This document shows, in pieces, positions 31,613-42,480 of a DNA stretch of 64,000 bases; within the stretch, counting starts at the first letter, position 1, and every line of letters starts with the position of its first letter. The translations under genes and the position numbers were made by a program. Under the pieces are notes generated by a model. The model was not told where the DNA came from and searched no databases. It worked only from the letters and a program-made list of their open reading frames with translations. This DNA is from Ceratothoa steindachneri (lineage: Eukaryota > Arthropoda > Malacostraca > Isopoda > Cymothoidae): positions 180,337,497-180,401,496 of the forward strand of contig OZ018326.1 in NCBI GenBank assembly GCA_963969495.1, given 5' to 3'.

Positions 31613-33011
31613 GACCCTCGGGTGGATTTAAAGATAAATCCCCACTTAGAGATTCAACAGAAAGCGGAAATGTTGAACTTGCTCATGGAATTCCCAGAAG
31701 TCATTTCTGAAACCCCCGGATGTGCCAAGGATTTCATCCATGAAATAAAACTAAAAACTAATTCAGTGGTGCGAAGCAAACCATATCCTTTACCGATCCA
31801 CCTACGAGAAGCCTTCAATAAGGAAGTCCGGAATTTTAGAGCCATCTGAGTCCGATTATTGCTCCCCCATAGTAATGGTTAAGAAACCTGATCAATCATT
31901 TCGGATCCATTGACTACCTGGGATTCAAAATATGATCACCGTTTTCGACGCCGAGCCCATCCCGCTAATAGATCAAAATCTCCATTTATTTGAAGACGCT
32001 AAATTCATCACCGAATTGGATTTGTGTAAAGCGTACTATCAAATACCTCTCGCTAAGGAGTCCAAAAAACTGACGGCTTTTGCGACTGAGAGAGGTCTAT
32101 TAGAGTTTACCAGGCTACCCTTCGGACTACTTACAGCCGGTAGCAATTACAATAGGATGATGAGGCAAAATATAGCTGGCCTAAGTGACGTGTCGTTTTA
32201 CTTCGACAACGTGTACATAGCTACCCGTACATGGGAGTCACACTTACACGCCTTACGCTCATTGCTGGAGAAATTGAAGGAGCAAGGTCTAACCGCCGGG
32301 CCGACCAAGTGTTATTTTGCCTACGAATCCATTGACTACCTGGGATTCAAAATAGGACAAAAACACTTGACTACCCAGCAAGAAAAAGTGGACGCCATAG
32401 TCAAGATGCCCCGGCCGAAAACAAAGAAACAACTCCGATCTTTTATGGGAGCCGCATCGTTTTATAGGCGTTTTGTGCTACACTTCGCTTCCATTGCGGC
32501 CCCACTGAATGATTTGTTAAAAAAGACAGCGTCAGACCCTGTCACGTGGAACCCCCATGCAATAACTCAGTTGGAGGTTCTAAAAGGAAAACTCGTAACT
32601 GCGCCCATTCTTCGCTTACCAAATCCCAACAAGATCTTCGGCATTCGCACGGACGCTAGTCAAAACGGGTTAGGCGGAGTATTGCTTCAATACGATGACG
32701 AAACAGCCTATCCCATAGCTTATGTCAGTAGGAAACTTTTGAGTAGAGAAAAAGCCTACGCTACAATCGAAATCGAAGCTTTGGCCATAATATGGTCCAT
32801 AGGTAAATTCAAATATTATCTAATAGGGCGCGAGTTTAAGTTGGAATGCGACCATAAACCGTTGCCATACTTAAGTAAAAATAAGAGTAAGAACGGAAGA
32901 CTCCTGAGATGGAGTTTACTCTTGATGGAGTACCAGTACTCCATTCACTATATAAAAGGGTTCAACAATTGTATGGCCGACTCGTTAAGTCGGAACCCTG
33001 TCGAAGATTAA
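31613..33011 (+). pseudogene. Reverse transcriptase and RNase H of the Gmr1-like element (broken)
   Basis: RT leader at 31622-31849, a frame change near 31836, a stop at about 31911 inside a foreign 28-bp block (see findings), then an open frame 31932-33011 (359 codons). RT blocks: ITELDLCKAYYQIPL (first catalytic Asp), FTRLPFGLLTAGS, FYFDNVYIAT at the catalytic box (32199-32210), and YLGFKIG. The box reads YFDN rather than the usual YxDD. RNase H follows with FGIRTDASQNGLGGVLLQ, the acidic IEIEALAI block and CDHKPL, ending in a linker after DSLSRNP. It stops at TAA 33009-33011. Confidence 0.85.
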
Positions 33012-33274
33012 GGATCAGCCCAACTATTGTATCATAGCAAAGTTAAGTATAAATCAGTAGAATTGTAAGTAAGTAGGGGCGAGTAACCCCCTAGTGGTAG
33101 GTAAGAAAATCCTAAGTTGGCTCAGTAATATAGGAATTAATGTAAGGTCAGGGGAAATGTTATCGAGGCATTCCCGAGTGAACTAGAATTTATTGTACAA
33201 TATAATGTTCCGTAAGTTACCAGTATATTATTGTAAGCGTCGGATTGGAATAACCCCCCTCCCCCGTTAATTTA

Positions 33275-33291
33275 TATAGGAGGGAGGTAAA
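33275..33291 (+). promoter_or_regulatory. Polypurine tract
   Basis: Purine-rich ataggagggaggtaaa lies immediately before the TG that opens the 3' LTR at 33292. It would prime plus-strand DNA synthesis in a Gypsy element. Between the RNase H stop (33011) and this site only non-coding DNA is seen. Confidence 0.6.
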
Positions 33292-34669
33292 TGTAGAGAA
33301 ATGACTACATTAAGCATCCTGGAGGAGTATAGGTACATTAAAGCCGCCCCCCCCTCATGAGGAGAAGCGTGGGAAAGGTAGCCGGCGAATAACCATAACT
33401 GCTTACCCTGTTTGATTTTCCCGCCGCTTTGGGCAGTTGGAGCTAACATCTGTTTTAAGGCGACCACCTAAGGTCTTTAAACGACGCTCTAACGATTCAA
33501 TTAACTACGAGACCCATAAACCCGTGGTTATGAAGAAAAAAGCGGTGCTAGTCAAAAGGCACGCCAAGTAGCGGTGCGGTTGCGAGCCGACTTAGGCACC
33601 CGAGTGCCATCCTCGGCAATTCTCGCTCTCTCCAGATGCGAACTCACCCTTCACGTCCCCCCCCCCCCTGCCTCTATGGCCTGGTCACTTTCCCCTTTAG
33701 ATGGGGCGGTATTCCGCCTATAAATAAGTCCCGCAAAGAAAGAGAGAGGATTAGAAGTCGATACGCCAGAAGAAGGATTAGTTCGTGAAGATCGATCCTT
33801 CAGCCATACAAGACTATTTCCGTGAGAAACGATAGGATCAGATTGAGAAAATCGATCCCCCCCTTTCCGGGCCGTATTAACCTAAATAGTCAAGCTTTAT
33901 ATCAGTGCCATACCGAAGAATCCTTTATAGACTGTGAAGAAGTCTGACTGAAGAAAAGCAAAGCCGCTCGCACTCGAGTGACTCTCACATCTCAAGCTCC
34001 GTAAGAGTGAGAGAAGAACCCAGCCCCAACGAGCTCCCGTTCTTTAATTACGTTGAAGAATCAGCCCCCTCCTCGACGAAATTTCAACCATCGGCCACAA
34101 CACTCCCAAGCGAGAGATAAGCCCTCCAGCGACATCCGGCCATCCCTTATCCCTCCTAATGTAAGTTAGAAAGAACATTTATATTCATATTGCGATAGTA
34201 GAAGTTTAGTACGTCTCACGTTTTAAGGGGAGTAGAAACCATTGTTCGTGAACCTAGGCATATTTGCTTGTAGACGAGAGTACGTTAATTTAATGTTTAA
34301 CGCAAATCAAATAGAGTCGCGATAAAAATACTAATCGGCAATTGGTATGTTTACGGGTAGCCTATTTGTTTAGTTTGTCATCGTATCCGTGCGAAAGGTC
34401 TAGATGCCAAAGATAGAATTGTGTTAACTGTTGGTTTGTTATAGTTAAGTGTTTCATTTAAAATACATGTTTATTTTGGTATATATCTGGTGTTTCCTCT
34501 TATCCTTATGTGTTTAAATAGCTCTTCCTTAAGAACAAAACTACTGAATTAGTACTCTTAGAACAAAGCCTACCTTATCATAGAAGTAACTCACGCACCA
34601 CAAAGCATACCGCTACAAAAAGGGTGTCAAAGAGTATAGTGATCAAAAACAGAAGGCCATTCTACGACA
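33292..34669 (+). repeat. 3' LTR, complete (about 1.38 kb)
   Basis: Begins TGTAGAG after the polypurine tract and ends ctacgaca, so TG...CA. Bases 34096-34669 match the surviving 5' LTR; 33292-34095 have no counterpart there. Promoter elements were not identified with confidence. Confidence 0.8.
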
Positions 34670-34917
34670 CCCATATAAAGTAGAGTATAAAAGGGGGTGC
34701 AAATCGCGCAGCGCAGTGACTGTATACCGTCGAGACACCTACTCGGAGCGCCGGCCCAACCCCCCAAGAGCGCTACTCCGGCTCAGGCACCCACCAACCA
34801 ACACAGGCAGGACCAGCTATGGGGTCGCGCCCCCAGAAGGACAGCTCTGATACACTGAGATCGACAAACAAACAAACGTAGATGGAAGGACGATGCAAGG
34901 TGAAAGAGAATTATTAC

Positions 34918-35036
34918 AGAAGACGAAGTAGGGGTTAGCAGAAGGAGAAAAAGAATGCCAAGCTGGGGCCGGACGGGGCGCTGAGTCCCGTCAGCACGGC
35001 GTCCAGGATAGCAAATCGCCGTGCCCCTTACGGGGA
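34918..35036 (-). mobile_element. I-clade LINE 5'-end fragment
   Basis: Matches the first ~115 bp of the 5' UTR of copies A and B, including gctggggccggacgg, cccgtcagcacggcg and the terminal ccccttacgggg (plus strand). Only the 5' end is present. Bases 34670-34917 between the LTR and this fragment are not recognised; they include a TATA-like tataaaaggggg near 34687. Confidence 0.75.
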
Positions 35037-35040
35037 AACA

Positions 35041-35259
35041 AGAAAGAACAAAAAACAAACCAAGAACAAAAAGGCCAAAACTACAACCGAGGGAATGGGG
35101 GACCAGCCAACCTCAGGCGCCTAAACACGAAACCAACAACTCAAACTACTAAATACTCTTCAGGCCCGCCTCTTCCTAAAACTCTACAATTAGGGGTGCA
35201 CGAAGACGCTCCGAGTGCATTGGACAAGCAGTAGCGACCCCGCTCGTCACAGTATTGGC
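35041..35259 (-). mobile_element. I-clade LINE 3'-end fragment
   Basis: Bases 35186-35255 match the region just before the ORF2 stop in copy A (gtgcacga, then ggacaagcagtagcgaccccg); the rest, down to an A-rich stretch at 35041-35060, is probably its 3' UTR. It is joined head to tail with the 5'-end fragment at 34918-35036. Confidence 0.65.
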
Positions 35260-35282
35260 GGGGGGGGGGGGGGGGGGGGGGG
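35260..35282. repeat. 23-bp G homopolymer
   Basis: An uninterrupted G run (C run in the transcript sense of the glutaminase gene) starting 25 bp inside the intron after the 35308-35437 exon. It separates LINE debris from exon-proximal intron. Confidence 0.9.
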
Positions 35283-35307
35283 TGAGGCAACCCTCATAAT
35301 CAAATAC

Positions 35308-35437
35308 CTCTCCTTCCTCGAATTCTTTGCAGTAGTCGTAGAAATCCTTGATCTGGTGACAGAAGTCGTCCCACTCGGGAATCACAAACTTGTGCCTCAA
35401 CGCTCGAGAAATCAACACAATATTGTCGCGGATCACT
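35308..35437 (-). CDS. GLS: Glutaminase exon: helical region leading to the catalytic domain
   Basis: This 130-bp exon has one base completing the split Lys codon of the previous exon, then 43 codons, ending in phase 0. The acceptor is catttcatcag and the donor is GAG followed by GTATTT. The peptide carries NIVLISRALRHKFVIPEW, matching the conserved glutaminase pattern NIVLL-x-x-A-x-RRKFVIPDF, then a charged segment ending EEGE where vertebrate proteins have a Gly-rich linker. The upstream intron is 27.1 kb and the downstream one 30.0 kb. A 23-bp G run and LINE debris begin 25 bp past the donor. An apparent ORF continuing past the donor into a proline stretch is only read-through of the G run. 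Confidence 0.9.
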
Positions 35438-36262
35438 CTGATGAAATGAAAAACGAAGGATCAATCAATAACGACCTGATCTGATGACCAACTGACATCT
35501 TCCTCCAAACTGAGCCGATTTGGGGCAACTGATCTATTTAAGATTTTTAATACTTCATTAAATCATCCATCTTCTGTTATGGAGACCAAATGAGAAGCGA
35601 AGCGTAAGCGGTAAACCGCTATTTAATCTCAGAACCACAGTTAAAGAAGGGGTTGTAATATAGGAATTAAAATATCTTAAAAATTAGCAGACGCAACAAT
35701 AATCATTAAAATGGAATAAAGGCCTTTAGCGTACATTAAAATATCTAGAAACTGCTAAAAAGCGAAAACAAAAACCGAGGGACAAAGCCTATACAAATAT
35801 AATTATTGAACTTCATGCGCATGCAGACATGTTGTGAGTGCTCTCTATGAGGGGGACAGAATAGTAGTAGCCATGGGTCCGAATAAATGGAAGTAGCTCT
35901 AATGACATCCCCAAAGTTTTACCATCTTGCAATCAAAAGGGACTTGTTTACAATCTTGGCGACATCCATTGTTAAAAGGTACTTTACAATGAAGCCACGT
36001 TTGAGCACAAAGTTTATTGGACCGGAACTGATCAATTCTAATTCCTATATACATTTATTTTTTATGTCAGAGAGCTCTTAAAAATGAATTTGTGACCCAT
36101 GTTTCTTACAAGATGAGACCACCTTTAGTACCTGCTTGCTCATTGAATTAAAATACTCCCTCTACCATATAGATGAAAGCCTATCTAAAGGTAGGTAGGT
36201 AGGGGCTAGGGCAATATTCTACCGTGCTCAAAAGAAAAATCCTTTATGTAAAAAGAATTGCT

Positions 36263-36720
36263 TAGCTCTTCCGTATCCCCCCTTGCTCAAAGGATTAAAC
36301 CCCATAGTACCTCCCAACTTAACCACCTCCAAATATCCCTCAACTATTAAAAAATCATTTCGGTCCACTAAACCTGAATCGCCTAATATAGATAGAGGCA
36401 TTTACCTGATCCCATGTATAACTTCAAATTGCCCCTCCTTCTATCAACATAAGGAGGATATGCGTAGAGCAAGCGATGCTTCGAGTATTTTCACCCATGG
36501 GAAAAACACCAACCACATAATTGATTTACCTAGTGCCGAAATAATTTACCAATGTAACGATTTTAATAAAAGAAAATTATCGAATCTATATTAATCAAAT
36601 AAATCTCAACCTTTAATCTGCCATAAGGTCAACACAAATGTAGCCGCTGTGTTGACCTCATTTAAAAAAATATTGTTAATCACCTAAACCTAACGCCTCC
36701 TGATTAATGTCAGTTGCCGG
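36263..36720 (+). pseudogene. Penelope-like element: GIY-YIG endonuclease end (degenerate)
   Basis: The plus-strand peptide reads DRGIYLIPC, then SNCPSFY, a gap, then IFTHGKNTNHIIDLPSAEII and YQCNDFNKRK, followed in another frame by an IIESILIK-like end. This is the C-terminal GIY-YIG nuclease of Penelope-like elements. The segment between CPSFY and the later helix, including the catalytic Arg region, is deleted. RT was not recognised upstream. Bases 35461-36262 hold no identified feature. Confidence 0.7.
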
Positions 36721-36761
36721 TTTCTGTATATTTTAATATTTCTGTTTTCTTTCTCAATTTC

Positions 36762-36832
36762 TTTCAGTTAACGGCTGAAGATGGTATGGAAAAACTCCAT
36801 ACCGAAACTAGTTCAGGTTCAATAAACTTTGT
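36762..36832 (+). ncRNA. Hammerhead-ribozyme-like motif in a Penelope-like element
   Basis: Core CTGAAGA (36775-36781) is followed by a perfect 8-bp stem II (GGTATGGA 36783-36790 with TCCATACC 36796-36803, loop AAAAC), then GAAA (36804-36807) and CTAGTT ending in a possible GUU cleavage triplet (36811-36813). Stem III is minimal (C-G with a 2-nt loop), as described for Penelope-associated hammerheads. Departures: an extra T between the core and stem II, and a weak stem I. It lies ~180 bp past the end of the nuclease frame, the expected place. Probably a decayed ribozyme. Confidence 0.55.
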
Positions 36833-36950
36833 GCTCAACAAGTGGTTTCATTGTACAATAATTTACTCGCTATTGGGAAAACAGTGTCTTCCCAGGGTAC
36901 ATTATACGGGGTCTCTCTCACACGTGATACGGATCGAAAAAAGGGTTTAA

Positions 36951-38589
36951 ATGTCATCAGCTGAGATATTCGAAGTGTGAGGACTATTTAGCCACCAAAT
37001 TATTTTATACATTTTTGAAGTGTGTATTAAGTAAATGTCAAATAGTATTCTTACAATTATATACAGTATATAGTAAATAATACACATTAATACAACTTTA
37101 GGAAAACAAATACAGAATGACGAGGGTATAATTACAATAAGAAAATTTACAGCTTCGATGAAGTCGGTATCTCAGGTCCATTTTGCGAATAACATTTCAT
37201 GAATAACCATGCACCCTGTACTGCACTATCGCGTGTATGTCACGAGTGCACCTTAAAATATATAAAACGTCCACGAATACGAGTCGTATATCAGAACCAA
37301 TCGTGCTAAAAGCGATTTGATTTTCAATTTACGCGCTGTCGATCCCAGATTTTTACGGACGATTAGTGAAAAACAGATTTTTAAGAAACCTATGGATGAT
37401 GTTACATGGCTGGGAGAATAAAGACAGTCTTTTAGTAGAACTAGTGTTGATGATCATCATGGTAGCAGTATCATGAACAAGTTATATACGTCACTGGAGT
37501 CCAATAGTGTCCCAAACTAGCATGCACAAGTAGGGTGGTTAAAACAGGACACACTTCTCTATATCAATCACTGACCTGTAAGTGTACATTGCAAATTTAA
37601 AAAAACAAAAACAAATTAACAATCCTTCATATTTATACAACCATTGTGCTAGAGAAATTTTGAACTCAATTACAAACATATTTGACAATTGGAGTCTCAT
37701 ATACAGTATATACTTATAGCATCTAAGAAATGATTAATTCAATAAAAAAATAAAAACAAGGGTTCATCCAAACACTTTTATTTTATTTGCAAGTCTGGTG
37801 CATCCCAAAATTGAACTGCAAATTCAAATCTTGAAAAAATGAATGAACTTTAGTTAATTTTTTAAAAAATAAAATGTTACAATAGCGATTATCATAAATG
37901 ATAATTATTAATCGACGCTATATCTTTTTTTGGATTACAAAATTACATGAATTTCTTAAGAAAATGATAATAAACATGTAAGAAAAGGGACCAATGAATT
38001 TTAATCATTTCTAAGGATTAAAATTACTAAAATGAAAATAAAATTAAATAATTCACTACGAGGTTGAAAGTGGAAAAATTGTGTTGACCGTCAGAGGAAA
38101 ATTGGCTAAAATGAATTGAAGCCACAATGACGCGGAGTGAAATTGAAGGAAGAGATAGAAAGAGATTGCTGGGATCCATATTGTATTTATCAATTTCTCT
38201 TCCTAAGCAAGTTTTTTTTAAGGGGGGGGGGGGTTACAACAAATGCCTTAATTTTAAAGCATAAACAGTCTTTTCGAACAAATAAGGATTATTGCTATAC
38301 CTGCAACATTGTATTATGATTATAAAGTTATACCCAAATGTTTTAATCATTTATATTAGGTAATCCAATTGTTTGTTTTAAAAAGAAAATATAATAATTG
38401 ATGTTTGATTGAACTCGGTATTCTCCATCTGAATTAATAATGTTCTTTTCAAATTGAGGAACCTTTTCAATGTCATCGCTATAGAATTCTGCTAATTTGA
38501 GGGCAAAGTCGCGGAGGGTCGATTTTACTTTGACGCTCTAGAAGAGCACTCGCGCCACGCTTCAAGTCTCCAAGCGGCTATTTTTCAAA
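36951..38589. other. AT-rich intron sequence, no recognised gene
   Basis: No coding motif on either strand. Noted only: an 11-bp G run at about 38222-38232 and long A/T tracts. Short ORFs lack similarity to anything else in the window. Confidence 0.6.
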
Positions 38590-40800
38590 ACTTAGTCTAG
38601 TCTCGACTTGAACTGTTCAAGAGAGTTGCTGTTAACAACTTCCACTGGAAGTGCGTTCCAAGTACGGCAGATGCTATATGTGAAAGATTTCCAACACAGA
38701 TCACGCTGGTAATGGTTCAGTTCAAGTTTGTAACCGTGGTTTCTTGTTCTGCTCTGGCTAAGCTGGAAAATATCCATGTAGTATACAATTTCGAAGCTTC
38801 AAACTATTTTGAACACTAAAATAAACTGACCACGCAGTCTCCGGGTCGCCAGCGAGAACTAGTCTAATTCCCGTAATCTATCTTCGTAACTCTTGTCTGA
38901 TAGATGGAATCAGTTTAGTTGCTCTGGCTTGCACACGTTCTAATCTTGCGATATCCTTTCGAAGCGAAGGACTCCAAAATTGTACGGCATACTCCAGGTG
39001 CGGTCGGACAAGTGAGTTGTACAAATACAGTACAATCTCCTTGTTCCGATATCCAAACTGGCGCTTTATGTAGCCTAGCATCCTTTGGTCCTTTTTCTCC
39101 GCCTCAATGGACTGCCTTGAGAACTTGAGATCACTAGTGATAGTTACACCCAAGTCCTTCTGAGTGTCGGTGGATTCAAGAGCAGTGCCATTAAGGATAT
39201 ACTGAGATTAGGGGTTTCGGTGCCGATATGCATCACTTTGCATTTGTTCACGTTAAAAGGCATTTGTCACATGTCCGACCACTCCCCGTCTTCCGAAGAT
39301 CATCTTGAAGGCGGGCAGTATTTCCTTCTTTTGCGACGTTCATACCAAGCTTGGTATCATCGTCAAATTTTGAAATCTTCGCAACCATGTCGTTGACGTA
39401 GATGATGAACAGTAGTGGTCCCAGGTCAGAACCTTGAGGAACACCGCTAGTAACGGGCACCAACTATGAAGCCTGTCCATTCAACACCACCCGTTGCCGT
39501 CTGCCACTTAGCCAGTTCTCTATCCAACTTGTTACATTTCCGTCTATGCCAAGCGCACGCACTTTCCAAAGGAGGCGGAGGCGATGTAGTACCTTATCGA
39601 AGGCTTTTTGAAAGTCTAAGTAGATAGCATCCACCGCCTTATCCCGGTCGTGCTAACTGAAAACGAAGTGGCAGAATTCCACAAGATTTGTTAGGCATGA
39701 CCGTTGCTTTCGGAAACTGTGCTGGGAACTCCTCAATCGCAAGTTGGACTCTAAATATGATGTCATTTTGTCCACCATGATGCTCTCCATGAGTTTACCG
39801 ACTATTGAGGTTAAGCTAATAGGTCGGTACTTAGACGGTTGGCTACGGTCTCCTTTCTTGAAGATAGGAGTCACCTCCGCTTCATGCCAGTCTCTAGGAA
39901 CGCATCCGGTCCGGATTGACATATTGAAGATTGTGCACGGATGTCGTGTCTCTTCATCGCGCACTTTTTTCAACACTTTAGGTAGAAACCCGTCCGGGCC
40001 AGGAGACATATTCGTCTTTAGATCTGTGATCTTTTTTTCTATTTCTCCTTGGGTGAAGTACATTTCCTCCAGTTTTGCCCCTAAGTAAGAATTCGTGGGC
40101 TGGCGCGTGGGACAACACTCTTGAGTAAACACTGACGAGGAGAAGTCGATCATGAGGTTAGCATTTTCTGAATCTGAGGGCTTTAATGCCCCCTCCTCAT
40201 TCCCTAAAGGGTCAATCGTGCGATGAATTGGTTTGCGGCTGTTTACATAACCAAAGAACTCCTTGGGATTCTCCTTGTAAAGTCTCGCCACTCAGAGCTC
40301 CTCGGCACGCTTTGCCGCCCTTATATTGGACTTCACTCTCCTAGTTAGCCTACAGTACTCTTCAAAGTCTCCAGAAATCTTTGACTGCCGGTACACCGTT
40401 CTCTTCTTCCTCAGCAGTTGACCGATTTCTCGATTAAACCACTTTGGTTGAACGGAAGACCGACGAAGGCTTTTCGAAAGGATGAAACTTGATTGAAGAC
40501 TCATGCACGTAGTTTTGAATCTATTCCACGAATCTTCAACATCCTCGCACACTTCTAGCCTCGCATCAGTAAAGCCAGCACGAAGACTTGCAAAGTCTGC
40601 TCTTCTCAAATCAAGTTCCTTCGATTTACTAGTTGCAGACTCTACCTTGGAGACCTTGACTATAAATCTGACTAGTCGGTGATCACTACCACCGAGCTCT
40701 TCGTCTATCGAGAGATCCTTAACGATGTCATCCTCGGAGGTGGAAACCAAGTCGAGGGTATTATTGCCTCTTGTCGGCTCTCTTACCAATTGTCAGGAAC
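38590..40800 (-). mobile_element. CR1-like LINE, 5' truncated
   Basis: A minus-strand element containing the end of the endonuclease, the whole RT and the C-terminal domain of a CR1/L2-type ORF2. No RNase H is present. It begins abruptly at about 40795, where an I-clade ORF1 fragment starts, and its 3' end lies near 38580-38590 shortly after the FKSRLD terminus of the ORF. Confidence 0.8.
38592..40789 (-). pseudogene. ORF2 of CR1-like LINE (broken)
   Basis: Pieces in order: endonuclease end with REPTRGNNTLDLV and GGSDHRLVRF (40789 on); RT finger and palm with MSPGPDGFLPKVLK, KYRPISLTSIVGKLME and the region up to FCHFVFS (40291-39653, same frame, one TGA between); GVPQGSDLGPLLFIIYVND and SKFDDDTKLG (39463-39248); LGYIKRQF, YNSLVRPHLEYAVQFWSP and ARLERVQARATKLI (39153-38878); the end with RTWNALPVEVV (38777-38592). 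In the catalytic box F-A-D-D has become F-D-D-D; both catalytic Asp residues remain. At least two frameshifts and two stops. Confidence 0.82.
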
Positions 40801-42480
40801 TCGTTGTTCCTGTGAATGGCCAATAGACCTCTCAGGTACCGCCGGGCGGACCACGACCATGTCCTTAGGCTCAGGAAACGACGATCTGCAGCCTGAACGG
40901 CTAGGATTACCTTTTTCGGGATATACGCACCACATTGCCTCGAAGCGATTCGTAAGGCCGAAGCGGTGGCAGTAGTAGCACCTCCGTAGCAGTGGCACGA
41001 ATGCCTTCACGCGGTAGCGATACTAACCGTCACTCACCGACTCAGGGAGCTTGTCACAGTCGAACGTGACGAAGAGTGTAGGGGTGGATCTCCAGGCCTC
41101 TCCCTGTTTTCTTATCACACGTTCGACATTGATCGCCCCACGGTCGGCCAGCTCTAAGGTGAAGTCTTCTAAGAAGTAGTCTAAGAGTTCTCTCGCATAA
41201 ACCACTCCTTTCACTAAGTTCATGGTAGAGTGCCGCGTCACACTCACCGGCGAGCCATATTGTGTCCGAAGGGCACTAATCATGGCCGCCTCGGAAAGGT
41301 CCCACGCCTTCATCAGAAGGCTTCCGTCCGAGAAACGGGTCATCTTCGCTTCTCTACCAATCAAACGAGCTAAAGCTCTCCTCTGATGGATCATGGTGCC
41401 TTTGGCCAACATGCTGCCATCTGTGGACTGAATAACCACAAAGTGTTTTAAGCAAGCAGGCTAAAAATGGCCAGGTAATCTCTGAATGAGAGGTCCCAAC
41501 GTAATCGAGACTCCGCTCAACGCAATTGCGAATTTCGTCTATCCACGGGGTGAAGTTCTCCCTTGTTTTACCTCAGCGATACCTAGGGAGGACGAGGTCG
41601 CGCTTGAAGGAGGATCTCCATGCGCCTGCGGCGGCCCGATATTTCTGTCACTTGTAGCCATAGTAGCATTTGAAAAAGAAACAATGCAAGGAAAGTAGAA
41701 ACTATGACCCACCATTGCCTGGGAGGTTAAGAGAAAAGCCTCCATAGGATCAGAAATTTCTAGAATGTGATAATTTACACACACGGCCCACGGGTTCGAG
41801 CTGGTCCGGGGACACATTTTGGGACCATTTCAACGTCAGTGAGAGCCTCCAAATGGCCATCTTCCCCAAGGTTTTGTGGATTCTGACTAGGGAATCTCTA
41901 GGCCTATGACCTGGAGTCAACGTTATTAGAGCCAGCGAGCCAACCCCCCTTGTGAAAGAAAGGGGGTCCGGTACGCTAGCCACCAGCAAGCTTAATACAC
42001 ACATCCGCAACCAGTAGGGAGGCACAGCTAGTTGGTTCCCATCAACCCTAGCCCCTCTAAGGAAGTTCGTCTTATCGAACCGCTCACACCGGTGGGAGCG
42101 GTCGATTCTAGGCCTTATTGGCGGTCCCATATTAAAGAGAAAAGGAGGCCGCCGCTGCTACTTAAAGGTAGCCATGGAAGGGTGACGCCCAGGAATGGGG
42201 TGAGGGGAGAGCCGCCTCGACGGTAGTCATACGAGGGAAAACTCCTCTCTGATAAAAGGTTGGAAGAGCCTCTGAGGAGGCACAGCGAGAGTGATTTCGA
42301 AGATGGCAAAGGAAAACCCTTTGCCAGGAGGGGAGCCACTCCACTGGTCAGTGGTACTGTCGAGTTCCTCACCGAACCCAACACCAAGTATGGCGAGGCT
42401 TTGGTGATAGGAACGTAGTCAGAAATTAGGAAAAAAATTCCCGAAACAAAGACTCGGGACACTTGTGAGCACTGAAAAAA
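40801..42480 (-). mobile_element. I-clade LINE ORF1 fragment (copy C)
   Basis: Minus strand. Zinc-knuckle start FVPLLRRCYYCHRFGLTNR (41010-40950) runs into a deletion that removes the second and third knuckles; the central ORF1 region with RSTP-TLFVTFDCDKLPESV and FVKGVVYARELLDY-like blocks is at 41439-41023; the N-terminal region continues in several frames to about 42480 (the gga-ggtagtcat and gagcctctga blocks match copy B near 27010-27190). Its 3' side is cut exactly where the CR1-like LINE begins. Heavily mutated. Confidence 0.7.

Larger units (their letters stand above)
27872..34669 (+). mobile_element. Gmr1-like Ty3/Gypsy LTR retrotransposon (integrase before RT), decayed
   Basis: A plus-strand LTR element, antisense to the glutaminase gene. 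Order: 5'-truncated LTR (27872-28449), primer-binding site (28461), gag (28673-29515), zinc knuckle and protease (29485 on), integrase (about 30390-31470), RT (31620-32600), RNase H (32600-33011), polypurine tract, complete 3' LTR (33292-34669). RT and RNase H are Ty3/Gypsy type, yet integrase lies upstream of RT, the order typical of Ty1/copia. Within Gypsy this order defines Gmr1-like elements. The coding region has at least three frame changes and four in-frame stops. The 5' LTR joins the 5' end of LINE copy B, and no target-site duplication can be tested. Confidence 0.88.

Noticed and set aside
35176..35306. Minus-strand ORF continuing the glutaminase exon into a proline run
   Set aside because: The reading passes the GTATTT donor into intron, the G homopolymer and LINE debris; glutaminase similarity stops at the donor.
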